The notes under the pieces: generated by a model
Databases searched by the model: none
What the model saw: the letters and a program-made list of their open reading frames with translations, nothing else
What the model was told of the DNA's origin: nothing
Shown here: positions 26,974-33,216 of the stretch, one piece after another
Layout: every line of letters begins with the position of its first letter
Numbering within the stretch: the stretch's first letter is position 1
From: a virus
Virus record (IMG/VR): IMGVR_UViG_3300008108_005458
Span: 1 to 64,000 of that record
DNA: 64,000 nt
Reading direction: 5' to 3' (one strand)
Made by a program: the position numbers and the translations under genes

Positions 26974-27693
26974 TTAGTTCTTGAATAAACCTTTTTTAAT
27001 TAATTTTACAACAACTCTAGAAGATGCAGTTTCTAAAGCCTTTTTAGTTGATGTTCCTATTGTTGATTGATTAAATTTGATTTCATCCACATCATCTAGA
27101 ATTGTTGACATTTTAACTGTTTTAGCTTCACCCAAACCAGAACCAACTATAACTTCACCAGTTTCGGCATCAACAAATTTAACTTGCATACCCAATCTGG
27201 TTGTTTGTGTTGCGGTAGCCTTACCATTAACTTTAACAACCTCATCTTCAGACACACTAAAGTCGTAAACTTCAATGTAAACAAAATACTTCGCTAATTT
27301 AACTTTACCCCTACCATCAACTTTGTTTTCAGTAAACCCCTTATCAGATGCTTTAAATTGGTTAACCATTCTTTCTTTAATTTCTAATTTATCTTCAGTA
27401 AAGACAAATCTGTTAGTCATTTCCAGAAATTCGATTACAATATTGGTTACACCTAAACCAACTCTTTTATCTTTTAATTCAGGGTACATCTCATAAAGTT
27501 CTTCCGTGAACCCTATTTTTAATAACTGGATGGGGTATTTGATCGTGTCAGTATAATTTGAGACAACATCAATAGATTGAGTTTGCTCAAAACTAGCCTT
27601 ATATTCTTCGGTTTTAACACTACCAATAGTCTGTGCTTGGGTTTTACAAGCACAGAATATTATTGGCAATATAATGAATAATAATTTTTTCAT
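26974..27693 (-). CDS. CsgG-like lipoprotein
   Basis: 239 aa from the ATG at 27693, which overlaps the stop region of the upstream gene and gives MKKLLFIILPIIFCACKTQA, a signal peptide with Cys residues at a lipobox-like site. The C-terminal half (KYFVYIEVYDFSV, TRLGMQVKFVDAETGEVI, DDVDEIKFNQSTIGTSTKKA) follows the CsgG pattern of an alpha/beta domain that assembles outer-membrane secretion rings. CsgG exports curli subunits; no curli repeat protein is recognised here, so the exported substrate is unknown. Confidence 0.72.
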   Translation of the reverse strand: MKKLLFIILPIIFCACKTQAQTIGSVKTEEYKASFEQTQSIDVVSNYTDTIKYPIQLLKIGFTEELYEMYPELKDKRVGLGVTNIVIEFLEMTNRFVFTEDKLEIKERMVNQFKASDKGFTENKVDGRGKVKLAKYFVYIEVYDFSVSEDEVVKVNGKATATQTTRLGMQVKFVDAETGEVIVGSGLGEAKTVKMSTILDDVDEIKFNQSTIGTSTKKALETASSRVVVKLIKKGLFKN

Positions 27694-27694
27694 A

Positions 27695-28093
27695 TTAAAC
27701 TTCTGTTGTGTTTGATAAAGAAACACCATCTTCCTCGTCAACTTTTTGGATTAACATTTTGTCTCTATCTTCTGAGTTGAACCAGTAGTCAACAACCTTA
27801 TTTAAGTTACCAACGAAAGCACCTAATAAGATTAATAACATTTCTTTCCAATCTTCACCAATTGATACACCGAAGAAAACAGCTGAATTAATACCAGCTA
27901 CGATGAAAAAGAATAAGAATAATACAATTCCAGTTATTCTCCATCTATTAGCTTGCATTTGTTGCAACATGTAATAGAATCTGTTTTTATCCTCAACTTG
28001 TACAGGCGCAGGTGCGCTAGTAAAACTTTTTAATGTTTCTTTAATTTTCATATTAGTTTTCTTTTCTTTTTTTATTTTTATCTCTTTTTTCAT
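27695..28093 (-). CDS. Holin-like membrane protein
   Basis: 132 aa from the ATG at 28093, which overlaps the upstream stop (TAATG). Basic N-terminus, then two hydrophobic segments: ITGIVLFLFFFIVAGINSAV (about 53-72) and MLLILLGAFVGNLNKVVDYW (about 83-102), ending in a charged tail. GAFVGNLNKVVDYWFNSEDR resembles small phage holins. An ATG at 28051 is an alternative start. It could form the lesion that releases the endolysin of 20391, though it is far from that gene and sits among envelope genes. Confidence 0.6.
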   Translation of the reverse strand: MKKEIKIKKEKKTNMKIKETLKSFTSAPAPVQVEDKNRFYYMLQQMQANRWRITGIVLFLFFFIVAGINSAVFFGVSIGEDWKEMLLILLGAFVGNLNKVVDYWFNSEDRDKMLIQKVDEEDGVSLSNTTEV

Positions 28094-28425
28094 TACCAAG
28101 GACTATCTTCAGTTTCTGATTTTTTAGCTGGTTTTTCTTCTTTAACGGGTGCGGCTTTTTCAACAACAGTTGTTTTTTCCTTAATAATAGTATTGGTACC
28201 GCCACCAGCATTATTTTTAGAAGAGTTATCAACACTTATATTGATTGCGGGTTGTGCAGCTGGAGCCGCTTGTTCCGTTTTTGTTTCTTCCTCACCACCA
28301 CCAAATAATGTGGTTGTGAAATAGGTCCCACCAGCCATTATAGCTGTTGTGATAACCCCGATGATCGTTTTCTTTAAACCTGACCATGTTCCGTCTGATT
28401 CAGGTACATTTGTTTCCTCTGACAT
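28093..28425 (-). CDS. Single-pass membrane protein with charged linker
   Basis: 110 aa. N-terminal 17 polar residues, a transmembrane segment (TIIGVITTAIMAGGTYFTTT, about 20-39), then a Gly hinge and a charged, Pro/Glu/Lys-rich tail (EKAAPVKEEKPAKKSETEDS). Topology suits a lysis accessory or periplasm-spanning partner of the holin-like protein encoded next; their genes overlap by one base. Confidence 0.6.
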   Translation of the reverse strand: MSEETNVPESDGTWSGLKKTIIGVITTAIMAGGTYFTTTLFGGGEEETKTEQAAPAAQPAINISVDNSSKNNAGGGTNTIIKEKTTVVEKAAPVKEEKPAKKSETEDSPW

Positions 28426-28436
28426 TGTTTTAAATT

Positions 28437-30335
28437 TTAGTTTAGTTTTATTGTTTTATTTGTTTTAATATCATTTTGTGTTCTTAAAATACCGTAGTAT
28501 GTACCAGGTATAACATTAGTTAAATCAACTGGATAAAGATATTTACCTTTATACATTTTACCACTAAAAACTGTGTGTACTAATTTGCCGCTCGCATCGT
28601 AAAACCCAACGTTTATTTCACCATCTTCTGGTACACTAAAACTAACAAGAGCTAAACCTTCTGTTGGATTAGGTGACACAATTATTTCACAATCTTTTGT
28701 TGTTACAGCACCGCCATTAATTCTGAATATTTTAACAACACCATTTGTTGGTGTAATTCTCAAATCAGTTGCGTTTGCATCACCAGCATATTTTCTTATA
28801 ACATATAAAGGGCTATTATTCCAAGTACTTTGTGGTGATAAGGCTGTAAATTGTAACGTTAAAACAATATCCCCATCATTAGCCAAATATTCGTTTCTAC
28901 TCATATCAGCGCCAGCCCACTCAACGATACCATTATTTGGATTTAAAAATGACATCCAATTCATAAATTTTTCCTCTGTTTTAATACCTTTAAACTCTAA
29001 TAAAGAGTTATCATAGGCTAAAGCTAATTGAATTGAACCAACTTGGTCGCCTTGTGTTAAAACTTTCATTGGTACGTTTAATAAACTACCTTCAGTAATT
29101 TCGATTTTAGGTAAATTAATTTCGATTGTAGCGGTTGGAAAATCGTACTCAACAGTTTCATCGATAATGTATTGAGGTGTCTTACTAGGGTTTAAGATCT
29201 CAATAGGAATTGTACGAGCCATATGGAAACCAGTACCGTTTGCATCACCACCACCTAATACATAGAATGTTACTGAGTCTGGCTGACCAGCGATAATATC
29301 AAATGTTAAATTAGTTACACCAGCAATAGTTGATGTGTAGTTAGTTGAAGACCCGTTAATGGTATTATATTGTGAAACTGTAAAGAATCTAACATCCTGA
29401 ACAGAGTTTGGCCACACTGAGAATCTACCCGCTAAACGACCATAGATAGCCGATACGTCAGCGATTGTAATACCGTAAGAACCGTTCACGTCAGAAGCGT
29501 AGAAATCAAATCCAGCTGGGGTTTCTTCACCTATAACAAATTTATTAACCTTTTGTGCATCGGCAACAGATACTGTGTTACCCACAGCCATTGTATCACC
29601 TTTAACGTATAAGTGAGCATCCCAATAAGTTGTATCTAAGATTTCATCGAAGGCAAAATAACCAGTAATGTCAGTTGTATCAAGTTTAACCTGAGTCCAG
29701 GCACCCGTTGATGTTTTAGGTCTTTTTTCTAAAGCAATTGTGATATTTTTAGAGCCAGAACCAGTTACGTTTGTAAATCTACCATGGTATTTTAATCTAT
29801 TCATTTTGAACTCACCACCATAACTGTGTAAAGATAAGGTTGTATCAATACCAGCTATTGTTGACGCATATGAGGGAAACGTTAAAGTACCAGTCACCTT
29901 TAAACTATCAATACTAGTTAAAGCTTGGAAAGCGGTTGCAGCTTGGTGAAAGAATTTGATCTGAAATGCCGCACCGTTAGCGTATGTAAAAGAGTTGTTC
30001 GTACCTGTATAAGCTAACGTAACGGTGATGTTACCATTTACCGAATCCGCAACATATTGCATATACTGATCAGAAGTACTGTACAATAAAGATACGATTG
30101 GTTTTGCACCACCAAAAGCCACTTTGTCGTAGAACACACGGAACTGTAAACCAGCGATTTTAGTCGTTGTTGTGTTGTCATAGTAAAGGTTAGCTAAAGT
30201 GAAACCTTGTGACTGCGGACCAACATTGTAAGAAGAGTCAACGATAACCCAATTACCACTCGATGGTGCAGTTGTTTGTGCATAGCCCGTAATGGCTAAT
30301 AACGCCAGCACTAGCGTTAAAAATAAATTTTTCAT
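28437..30335 (-). CDS. Secreted cohesin/dockerin protein with T9SS sorting domain
   Basis: 632 aa from the ATG at 30335 (MKNLFLTLVLALLAITGYAQ, signal peptide). An N-terminal cohesin-like beta-domain (about 20-150), then a dockerin-like module SDVNGSYGITIADVSAIYGR (about 280) followed by FFTVSQYNTING, then a second cohesin-like domain (about 415-530, VGSIQLALAYDNSLLEFKG), and at the C-terminus SPNPTEGLALVSF, FYDASGKLVHTV and PGTYYGIL, the type A C-terminal sorting domain of the Bacteroidota type IX secretion system. It should be exported by host machinery and attached to the cell surface. First gene of the envelope cassette. Confidence 0.85.
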   Translation of the reverse strand: MKNLFLTLVLALLAITGYAQTTAPSSGNWVIVDSSYNVGPQSQGFTLANLYYDNTTTTKIAGLQFRVFYDKVAFGGAKPIVSLLYSTSDQYMQYVADSVNGNITVTLAYTGTNNSFTYANGAAFQIKFFHQAATAFQALTSIDSLKVTGTLTFPSYASTIAGIDTTLSLHSYGGEFKMNRLKYHGRFTNVTGSGSKNITIALEKRPKTSTGAWTQVKLDTTDITGYFAFDEILDTTYWDAHLYVKGDTMAVGNTVSVADAQKVNKFVIGEETPAGFDFYASDVNGSYGITIADVSAIYGRLAGRFSVWPNSVQDVRFFTVSQYNTINGSSTNYTSTIAGVTNLTFDIIAGQPDSVTFYVLGGGDANGTGFHMARTIPIEILNPSKTPQYIIDETVEYDFPTATIEINLPKIEITEGSLLNVPMKVLTQGDQVGSIQLALAYDNSLLEFKGIKTEEKFMNWMSFLNPNNGIVEWAGADMSRNEYLANDGDIVLTLQFTALSPQSTWNNSPLYVIRKYAGDANATDLRITPTNGVVKIFRINGGAVTTKDCEIIVSPNPTEGLALVSFSVPEDGEINVGFYDASGKLVHTVFSGKMYKGKYLYPVDLTNVIPGTYYGILRTQNDIKTNKTIKLN

Positions 30336-30355
30336 GTTGTTTTGTTTTGATATTA

Positions 30356-30362
30356 ATAAATA
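30356..30362 (-). promoter_or_regulatory. Late-type TATTTAT motif of envelope cassette
   Basis: Sense CTATTTATTAATA, 20 nt upstream of the ATG at 30335; the only promoter candidate seen for the eight-gene minus cassette. Confidence 0.5.
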
Positions 30363-30439
30363 GATAAAAATCATAAAAAAACCATTTACTTTAAAAAAAA
30401 AAGTATTAAAACGGCCCTAACTTTTACCCGAAACCCTAA

Positions 30440-30446
30440 TATTTAT
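30440..30446 (+). promoter_or_regulatory. Late-type TATTTAT motif
   Basis: AATATTTATTG, 15 nt upstream of the ATG at 30462. Confidence 0.5.
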
Positions 30447-30461
30447 TGTTTAAAAAAGATT

Positions 30462-30704
30462 ATGAATAAAATTACTTTTGAATACTTGAAAGATTTAAAA
30501 AATCAGTTAACAACATTAGCTGATGAACAACAAGATAAGCTGGAAGAAATTGATAACGAAAATTTTAAAGATGATGTTTCTGAAAACATTTTTGGTAGAA
30601 TAGATGATGTTTTATATGAGATAGAGACTATAATGACTGATGTTGAAGAGGGTTATTATAGTAACGAAAAAAATGATCAAGATGATGATTTTGATGATTA
30701 TTAA
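30462..30704 (+). CDS. Small acidic coiled-coil protein
   Basis: 80 aa; heptad-like helix through residues 5-55 (LKDLKNQLTTLADEQQDKLE) and a highly acidic tail (DQDDDFDDY). No known family. The acidic C-terminus and late-type motif would fit a small scaffolding or anti-nucleic-acid protein, but this is only a suggestion. Confidence 0.6.
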   Translation: MNKITFEYLKDLKNQLTTLADEQQDKLEEIDNENFKDDVSENIFGRIDDVLYEIETIMTDVEEGYYSNEKNDQDDDFDDY

Positions 30705-30723
30705 AAATAATTTTTAAAAAAAC

Positions 30724-30754
30724 TTGTTTTTTCCAAAAAACTTTACTAATATTG
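30724..30754 (+). promoter_or_regulatory. Host-type promoter of translation operon
   Basis: TTG, 20-nt spacer, TAATATTG. The spacer (TTTTTTCC-AAAAAACTTTAC) resembles that of the promoter at 32168. Confidence 0.55.
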
Positions 30755-30759
30755 TAGCA

Positions 30760-30766
30760 TATTTAT
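30760..30766 (+). promoter_or_regulatory. Late-type TATTTAT motif before PTH2 gene
   Basis: CATATTTATAAAA, 7 nt upstream of the ATG at 30774, so this gene may be read both early and late. Confidence 0.4.
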
Positions 30767-30773
30767 AAAAGAT

Positions 30774-31118
30774 ATGAAAAACTACTAGATTAACAAATTA
30801 ATCATCGTAACCAGAAAGGACTTAGCACCAGGTTACCAAATTGCTCAAGCGAGTCACGCTTTAGCGCAATTCATGCTTGACTATCCTGATCAAGCTAATC
30901 AATGGAACAATAACTATCTTATCTGTTTGTCCGTTGAAAACGAAAATCAATTAAAAACTTTACTGGAAAAGATGTGTATGCATGACATACCCATATCTTA
31001 TTTTCTCGAACCAGATCTTGGTAACGAGATGACAGCTATTGCTTTTCAAGGAAGTGAAAAGGCGAGTAAATTAACTTCGTCTATACCATTGGCATTAAAA
31101 TCTTATAATAAACAATAA
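30774..31118 (+). CDS. PTH2-type peptidyl-tRNA hydrolase with in-frame TAG
   Basis: ATG AAA AAC TAC TAG ATT: codon 5 (30786-30788) is amber, then the frame is open to a TAA at 31118. Total 114 codons, the normal PTH2 length. After the TAG, NKLIIVTRKDLAPGYQIAQA and SHALAQF match the PTH2 N-terminus with its catalytic Lys/His region, and YFLEPDLGNEMTAIAFQG matches the C-terminal half. No ATG, GTG or TTG lies between the TAG and the ATG at 30873, which would remove the active site. Full function therefore needs amber readthrough, plausibly by the CUA tRNA at 32059. PTH2 frees tRNA from stalled peptidyl-tRNA. Confidence 0.8.
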
Positions 31119-31128
31119 ATCAACGATT

Positions 31129-31386
31129 ATGAAGTAGATTACAAAAAAACCAGAAGAGATCGTGTTTCACTTTAATAAGAAACATCTCGAAACCCCAACA
31201 ATCCCCATGTGGGTTGTGAAGTGTCGTGGCGACACCTATTATGTTAACCATATTGATGTATCCCCTGGTGTGGGGTTCTCAACAAAGGAAACTCCTGATA
31301 ACCCTCATACTAAAGGGAGTATAAAATTCAAGGCCAACTTGATGATTGAGGAACAAAATAACATAATTAACGCTAAAATTTATTAA
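31129..31386 (+). CDS. Conserved phage protein with in-frame TAG
   Basis: ATG AAG TAG ATT: codon 3 (31135-31137) is amber, after which 82 codons are open (ITKKPEEIVFHFNKKH, DTYYVNHIDVS, FSTKETPDNPHTKGSIKFK). The last segment looks like a small conserved protein of T4-like phages. A GTG at 31162 is an alternative start that would lose the ITKKPEE segment. Both TAG codons are followed by ATTA. It lies 10 nt after the PTH2 gene and 2 nt before the next, in an operon leading into the tRNA array. Confidence 0.7.
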
Positions 31387-31388
31387 AA

Positions 31389-31733
31389 ATGAAAAACACA
31401 AAACACAACCCAACAATGATGATTAAATCAGCTTTCTCAAATAAACTTCACAAAATACTAGGTGAATGCATCGAACACAAACGCTATTCAAGAGAATGGT
31501 ATGATTGTAAAAGAGTAAAAACCAAATTGACTGATGAGGATAAAATTAAACTTTTTGATGAGATCAAAACCATCTATGAAGAAACTTCTCAAGAACTGAG
31601 AAATTATTTTCAGGATAGAAATCTTAAGAAAAGAGTTGAAAAAGAACGAGTTAAGAGAGGTTATACCCCAAAAAAGAAGACAAAAAAAGAGGATTATGAA
31701 AAAAATCTTCAAGAAAATTTGGATAGTAAATAA
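31389..31733 (+). CDS. Basic helical protein, 114 aa
   Basis: Lys/Arg/Glu-rich, helical throughout (IKLFDEIKTIYEETSQELRN, KKRVEKERVKRGYTPKKKTK). No motif recognised. It is the last protein gene before the tRNA array and its 3' end overlaps the -33 box of the promoter at 31718. A role in RNA or translation is inferred only from context. Confidence 0.65.
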   Translation: MKNTKHNPTMMIKSAFSNKLHKILGECIEHKRYSREWYDCKRVKTKLTDEDKIKLFDEIKTIYEETSQELRNYFQDRNLKKRVEKERVKRGYTPKKKTKKEDYEKNLQENLDSK

Positions 31734-31749
31734 ATTTGTCTTAGTTTTG
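31718..31749 (+). promoter_or_regulatory. Host-type promoter of tRNA array
   Basis: TTTG, 20-nt spacer, TAGTTTTG; about 30 nt before the first tRNA-like element. Confidence 0.7.
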
Positions 31750-31778
31750 TAGTCCAGTTGAGTTAAAGACTCAATGGA

Positions 31779-31919
31779 TGTTGTGTGACGAAATTGGTAT
31801 ACGTGCTGGTCAGTACCCAAAAGAGTGTAGAATGGGGGAAACTGGCGGACATACTACAGACACGAGTAGTAGGAGATTAGGTCTTTAAATCCATGTGGGT
31901 TCGAATCCCACCACAACAG
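31779..31919 (+). tRNA. Oversized tRNA-Leu-like element, 141 nt
   Basis: Acceptor strands TGTTGTG and CACAACA pair, and the T arm (GTGGG-TTCGAAT-CCCAC) is perfect. Between them lie two D-arm-like segments (TGACGAAATTGGTATACG and GGGGGAAACTGGCGGAC) and about 50 nt more than a type II tRNA. I cannot assign an anticodon. It may be a tRNA with an insertion, a fusion of two tRNA genes, or a remnant. Confidence 0.4.
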
Positions 31920-31920
31920 C

Positions 31921-31980
31921 GCACCAACATAAGGTTGGAACCTCAAGGCTACGTAGAGGATAATGGTTAACGTAGCAAAT
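31921..31980 (+). ncRNA. Inter-tRNA spacer with possible pseudoknot
   Basis: A hairpin CCAAC/GTTGG (31924-31938) is followed by CCTC (31941), GCTACG (31948), GAGG (31956) and CGTAGC (31971). The pairs CCTC-GAGG and GCTACG-CGTAGC interleave as an H-type pseudoknot. Confidence 0.4.
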
Positions 31981-32051
31981 GGTTGGATGACCGAGAGAAT
32001 AGGTAAAAATCCGCAAGATTTTTTACGGTGGTTTGAATCCATCTCCAACCT
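31981..32051 (+). tRNA. tRNA-like, possible Cys (GCA)
   Basis: Acceptor GGTTGGA/TCCAACC, discriminator T as in tRNA-Cys, D stem ACC/GGT, T stem GGTGG/CCATC. The anticodon stem AAAAT/ATTTT holds CCGCAAG, placing GCA at 34-36. Position 33 is C instead of U, and the D loop lacks the GG pair, so it may be degenerate. A better tRNA-Cys lies at 32668. Confidence 0.45.
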
Positions 32052-32058
32052 CTAAAAT

Positions 32059-32133
32059 GGCTCTATGGTGTAGCGGCAACATAGGAGACTCTAAATCTCA
32101 CAGTCACGGGTTCGAACCCCGTTAGGGCCACCA
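32059..32133 (+). tRNA. Amber suppressor tRNA (anticodon CUA)
   Basis: 75 nt including an encoded CCA. Acceptor GGCTCTA/TAGGGCC with discriminator A, U8, A14, D arm GTG/CAT, T arm ACGGG-TTCGAAC-CCCGT. Anticodon arm GGAGA-CTCTAAA-TCTCA has a G-A mismatch at 27-43 but four good pairs; the 7-nt loop has U33 and A37, giving anticodon CUA, which reads UAG. The charged amino acid cannot be read from sequence. Two genes upstream in the same operon carry early in-frame TAG codons. TAG is also used as an ordinary stop at 16553, 48416 and 51225, so suppression is probably partial. Confidence 0.8.
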
Positions 32134-32167
32134 AAAAATAAAAAAAATAAAATTTTTTTGAAAAAAC

Positions 32168-32198
32168 TTGTTTTTTTCAGAAACTTTGCTTAATTTTG
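32168..32198 (+). promoter_or_regulatory. Host-type promoter of short transcription unit
   Basis: TTG, 20-nt spacer, TAATTTTG. Predicted transcript start near 32204. Confidence 0.7.
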
Positions 32199-32223
32199 TA
32201 CTAATTATAACAATAACATAAAA

Positions 32224-32322
32224 ATGAAAAATATGAACCTTCATATCGCAGTGATTAAACCGATGGCAGTGTGCCAGTGGTATCCTCGTGCCGTATCAGG
32301 TTCAGACCAAGTATTTTCATGA
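32224..32322 (+). CDS. Possible 32-aa peptide
   Basis: Starts MKNMNLHIAVIKPMAVCQW and ends SGSDQVFS with a TGA. It is the only ORF in the short unit and begins about 20 nt after the predicted transcript start. No family is recognised; it could equally be a chance ORF in a structured RNA. Confidence 0.35.
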   Translation: MKNMNLHIAVIKPMAVCQWYPRAVSGSDQVFS

Positions 32323-32355
32323 TGTTATAGAAATAAAACTAAAACTAAGAAAACA

Positions 32356-32391
32356 CAAAGCCCTGAACCTACAAGTTCAGGGTTTTTTTTT
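32356..32391 (+). terminator. Strong intrinsic terminator
   Basis: CCCTGAAC/GTTCAGGG stem followed by nine T. Confidence 0.9.
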
Positions 32392-32424
32392 GTAGTTCTT
32401 TGACGTATTGGTAATTTTAAAAAT

Positions 32425-32499
32425 AGTGTAGTTGGCCAATTGGTAGGCCGCCTCATTTGGGATGAGGACATAGTGCAGGTTCGAGTCCTGTCTACGCTA
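32425..32499 (+). tRNA. tRNA-Pro (UGG)
   Basis: Acceptor AGTGTAG/CTACGCT, D stem GGCC/GGCC, anticodon arm CCTCA-TTTGGGA-TGAGG with G37 as usual for tRNA-Pro, T loop TTCGAGT. Confidence 0.85.
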
Positions 32500-32506
32500 C
32501 TTAATT

Positions 32507-32582
32507 CAGGATATGGGGGAGTCAGGTCGTCCCTACCTGCCTTGGACGCAGGGGATCGCTGGTTCGAATCCAGCTATCCTGA
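32507..32582 (+). tRNA. tRNA, anticodon UGG (Pro)
   Basis: Acceptor CAGGATA/TATCCTG with C1-G72 typical of Pro, discriminator A, anticodon arm CCTGC-CTTGGAC-GCAGG, T arm GCTGG/CCAGC. A37 instead of G37 and an extra base before the anticodon stem are odd for a second tRNA-Pro. Confidence 0.65.
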
Positions 32583-32588
32583 CACAAT

Positions 32589-32662
32589 GTCTTCGTAGCT
32601 CAGTTGGTTAGAGCACCTCACTTTTAATGAGGGAGTCACAGGTTCGAGTCCTGTCGGGGACA
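32589..32662 (+). tRNA. tRNA-Lys (UUU)
   Basis: Acceptor GTCTTCG/CGGGGAC, anticodon arm CCTCA-CTTTTAA-TGAGG, T loop TTCGAGT, discriminator A. Confidence 0.92.
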
Positions 32663-32667
32663 CAAAC

Positions 32668-32737
32668 GTATAAGTTGATCGTGGTGGTCGGTTGGTCTGC
32701 AAAACCAACGGTGTTGGTTCGATTCCAACCTTATACT
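32668..32737 (+). tRNA. tRNA-Cys (GCA)
   Basis: Acceptor GTATAAG/CTTATAC, discriminator T as required for Cys, anticodon arm TTGGT-CTGCAAA-ACCAA, T arm GTTGG/CCAAC. Confidence 0.9.
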
Positions 32738-32746
32738 CAAATATAC

Positions 32747-32817
32747 ACGGATATGGTGAAATGGTATCATAATGGTCTCCAAAACCACAGTTCAGGGTTC
32801 GAATCCTTGTATCCGTG
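32747..32817 (+). tRNA. tRNA-Trp (CCA)
   Basis: Acceptor ACGGATA/TATCCGT with discriminator G, anticodon loop CTCCAAA in TGGT/ACCA stem, T loop TTCGAAT. Confidence 0.9.
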
Positions 32818-32823
32818 CTAAAT

Positions 32824-32903
32824 GCCCTTGTAGGCGAATGGTATAGCCGCTGGTCTTAGAAACCAGAGCGAAAGCATTGCAGGTTCGAGTCCTGCCAGGG
32901 GTA
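32824..32903 (+). tRNA. tRNA-Leu (UAG)
   Basis: Acceptor GCCCTTG/CAGGGGT, D stem GGC/GCC, anticodon arm CTGGT-CTTAGAA-ACCAG, variable stem AGCGAAAGCA, T arm GCAGG/CCTGC. Confidence 0.88.
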
Positions 32904-32908
32904 CACAT

Positions 32909-32981
32909 GCACCTTTAGCTCAGTTGGTAGAGCGCTGCCCTTACATGGCAGATGTCATAGGTTCGAGTCCTATAGGGTGTA
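32909..32981 (+). tRNA. tRNA-Val (UAC)
   Basis: Acceptor GCACCTT/AGGGTGT, anticodon arm CTGCC-CTTACAT-GGCAG, T loop TTCGAGT. Confidence 0.92.
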
Positions 32982-32999
32982 CAAAGGTTGATTGGGGAA

Positions 33000-33115
33000 T
33001 GATCACATCAATAGTTCGAGAGTGAATACTGACTGGTGTGATCGGAGTTTGCAGGTATTCACCTAAGTAATGCCGATCGTAAAAGAGGATGTCCACTGAA
33101 CCATCTTCCTCTTTC
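33000..33115 (+). ncRNA. Structured RNA with strong H-type pseudoknot
   Basis: Stem 1 GATCACATCA (33001-33010) pairs with TGGTGTGATC (33034-33043), 10 bp with one G-U. Stem 2 GTGAATAC (33022-33029) pairs perfectly with GTATTCAC (33055-33062). The strands interleave, so both can form only as a pseudoknot. A further hairpin AGAGGA/TCCTCT follows (33084-33112). It fills the gap between tRNA-Val and tRNA-Tyr and has no ORF of its own. Confidence 0.6.
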
Positions 33116-33122
33116 CTAACTT

Positions 33123-33204
33123 GCCAGTATCGCATAGCGGCAATTGCAGCGGATTGTAAACCCGCTCTCATTCGAGTTCGGTGGTTCGAGTCCACCTGCT
33201 GGCA
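33123..33204 (+). tRNA. tRNA-Tyr (GUA)
   Basis: Type II tRNA: acceptor GCCAGTA/TGCTGGC, anticodon loop TTGTAAA, long variable arm, T arm GGTGG/CCACC, discriminator A. Confidence 0.9.
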
Positions 33205-33216
33205 CTATTTATTAAT

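Larger units (their letters stand above)
32204..32391 (+). ncRNA. Short independent transcript (about 190 nt)
   Basis: Bounded by the promoter at 32168 and the terminator at 32356-32391. It contains a 32-codon ORF (32224) and a TGGCA/TGCCA hairpin. It may be a small regulatory RNA, a peptide mRNA, or both. Confidence 0.5.

Noticed and set aside
22000-30400. Host chromosome segment or contig chimaera
   Set aside because: The cassette is preceded by the same late-type motif as virion genes, has similar base composition, and is flanked on both sides by phage genes; still only a long-read check can exclude it.
31981-32051. Firm call of a second tRNA-Cys
   Set aside because: C33, missing D-loop GG and a stem of A-T pairs only make function doubtful; kept only as a low-confidence tRNA-like feature.
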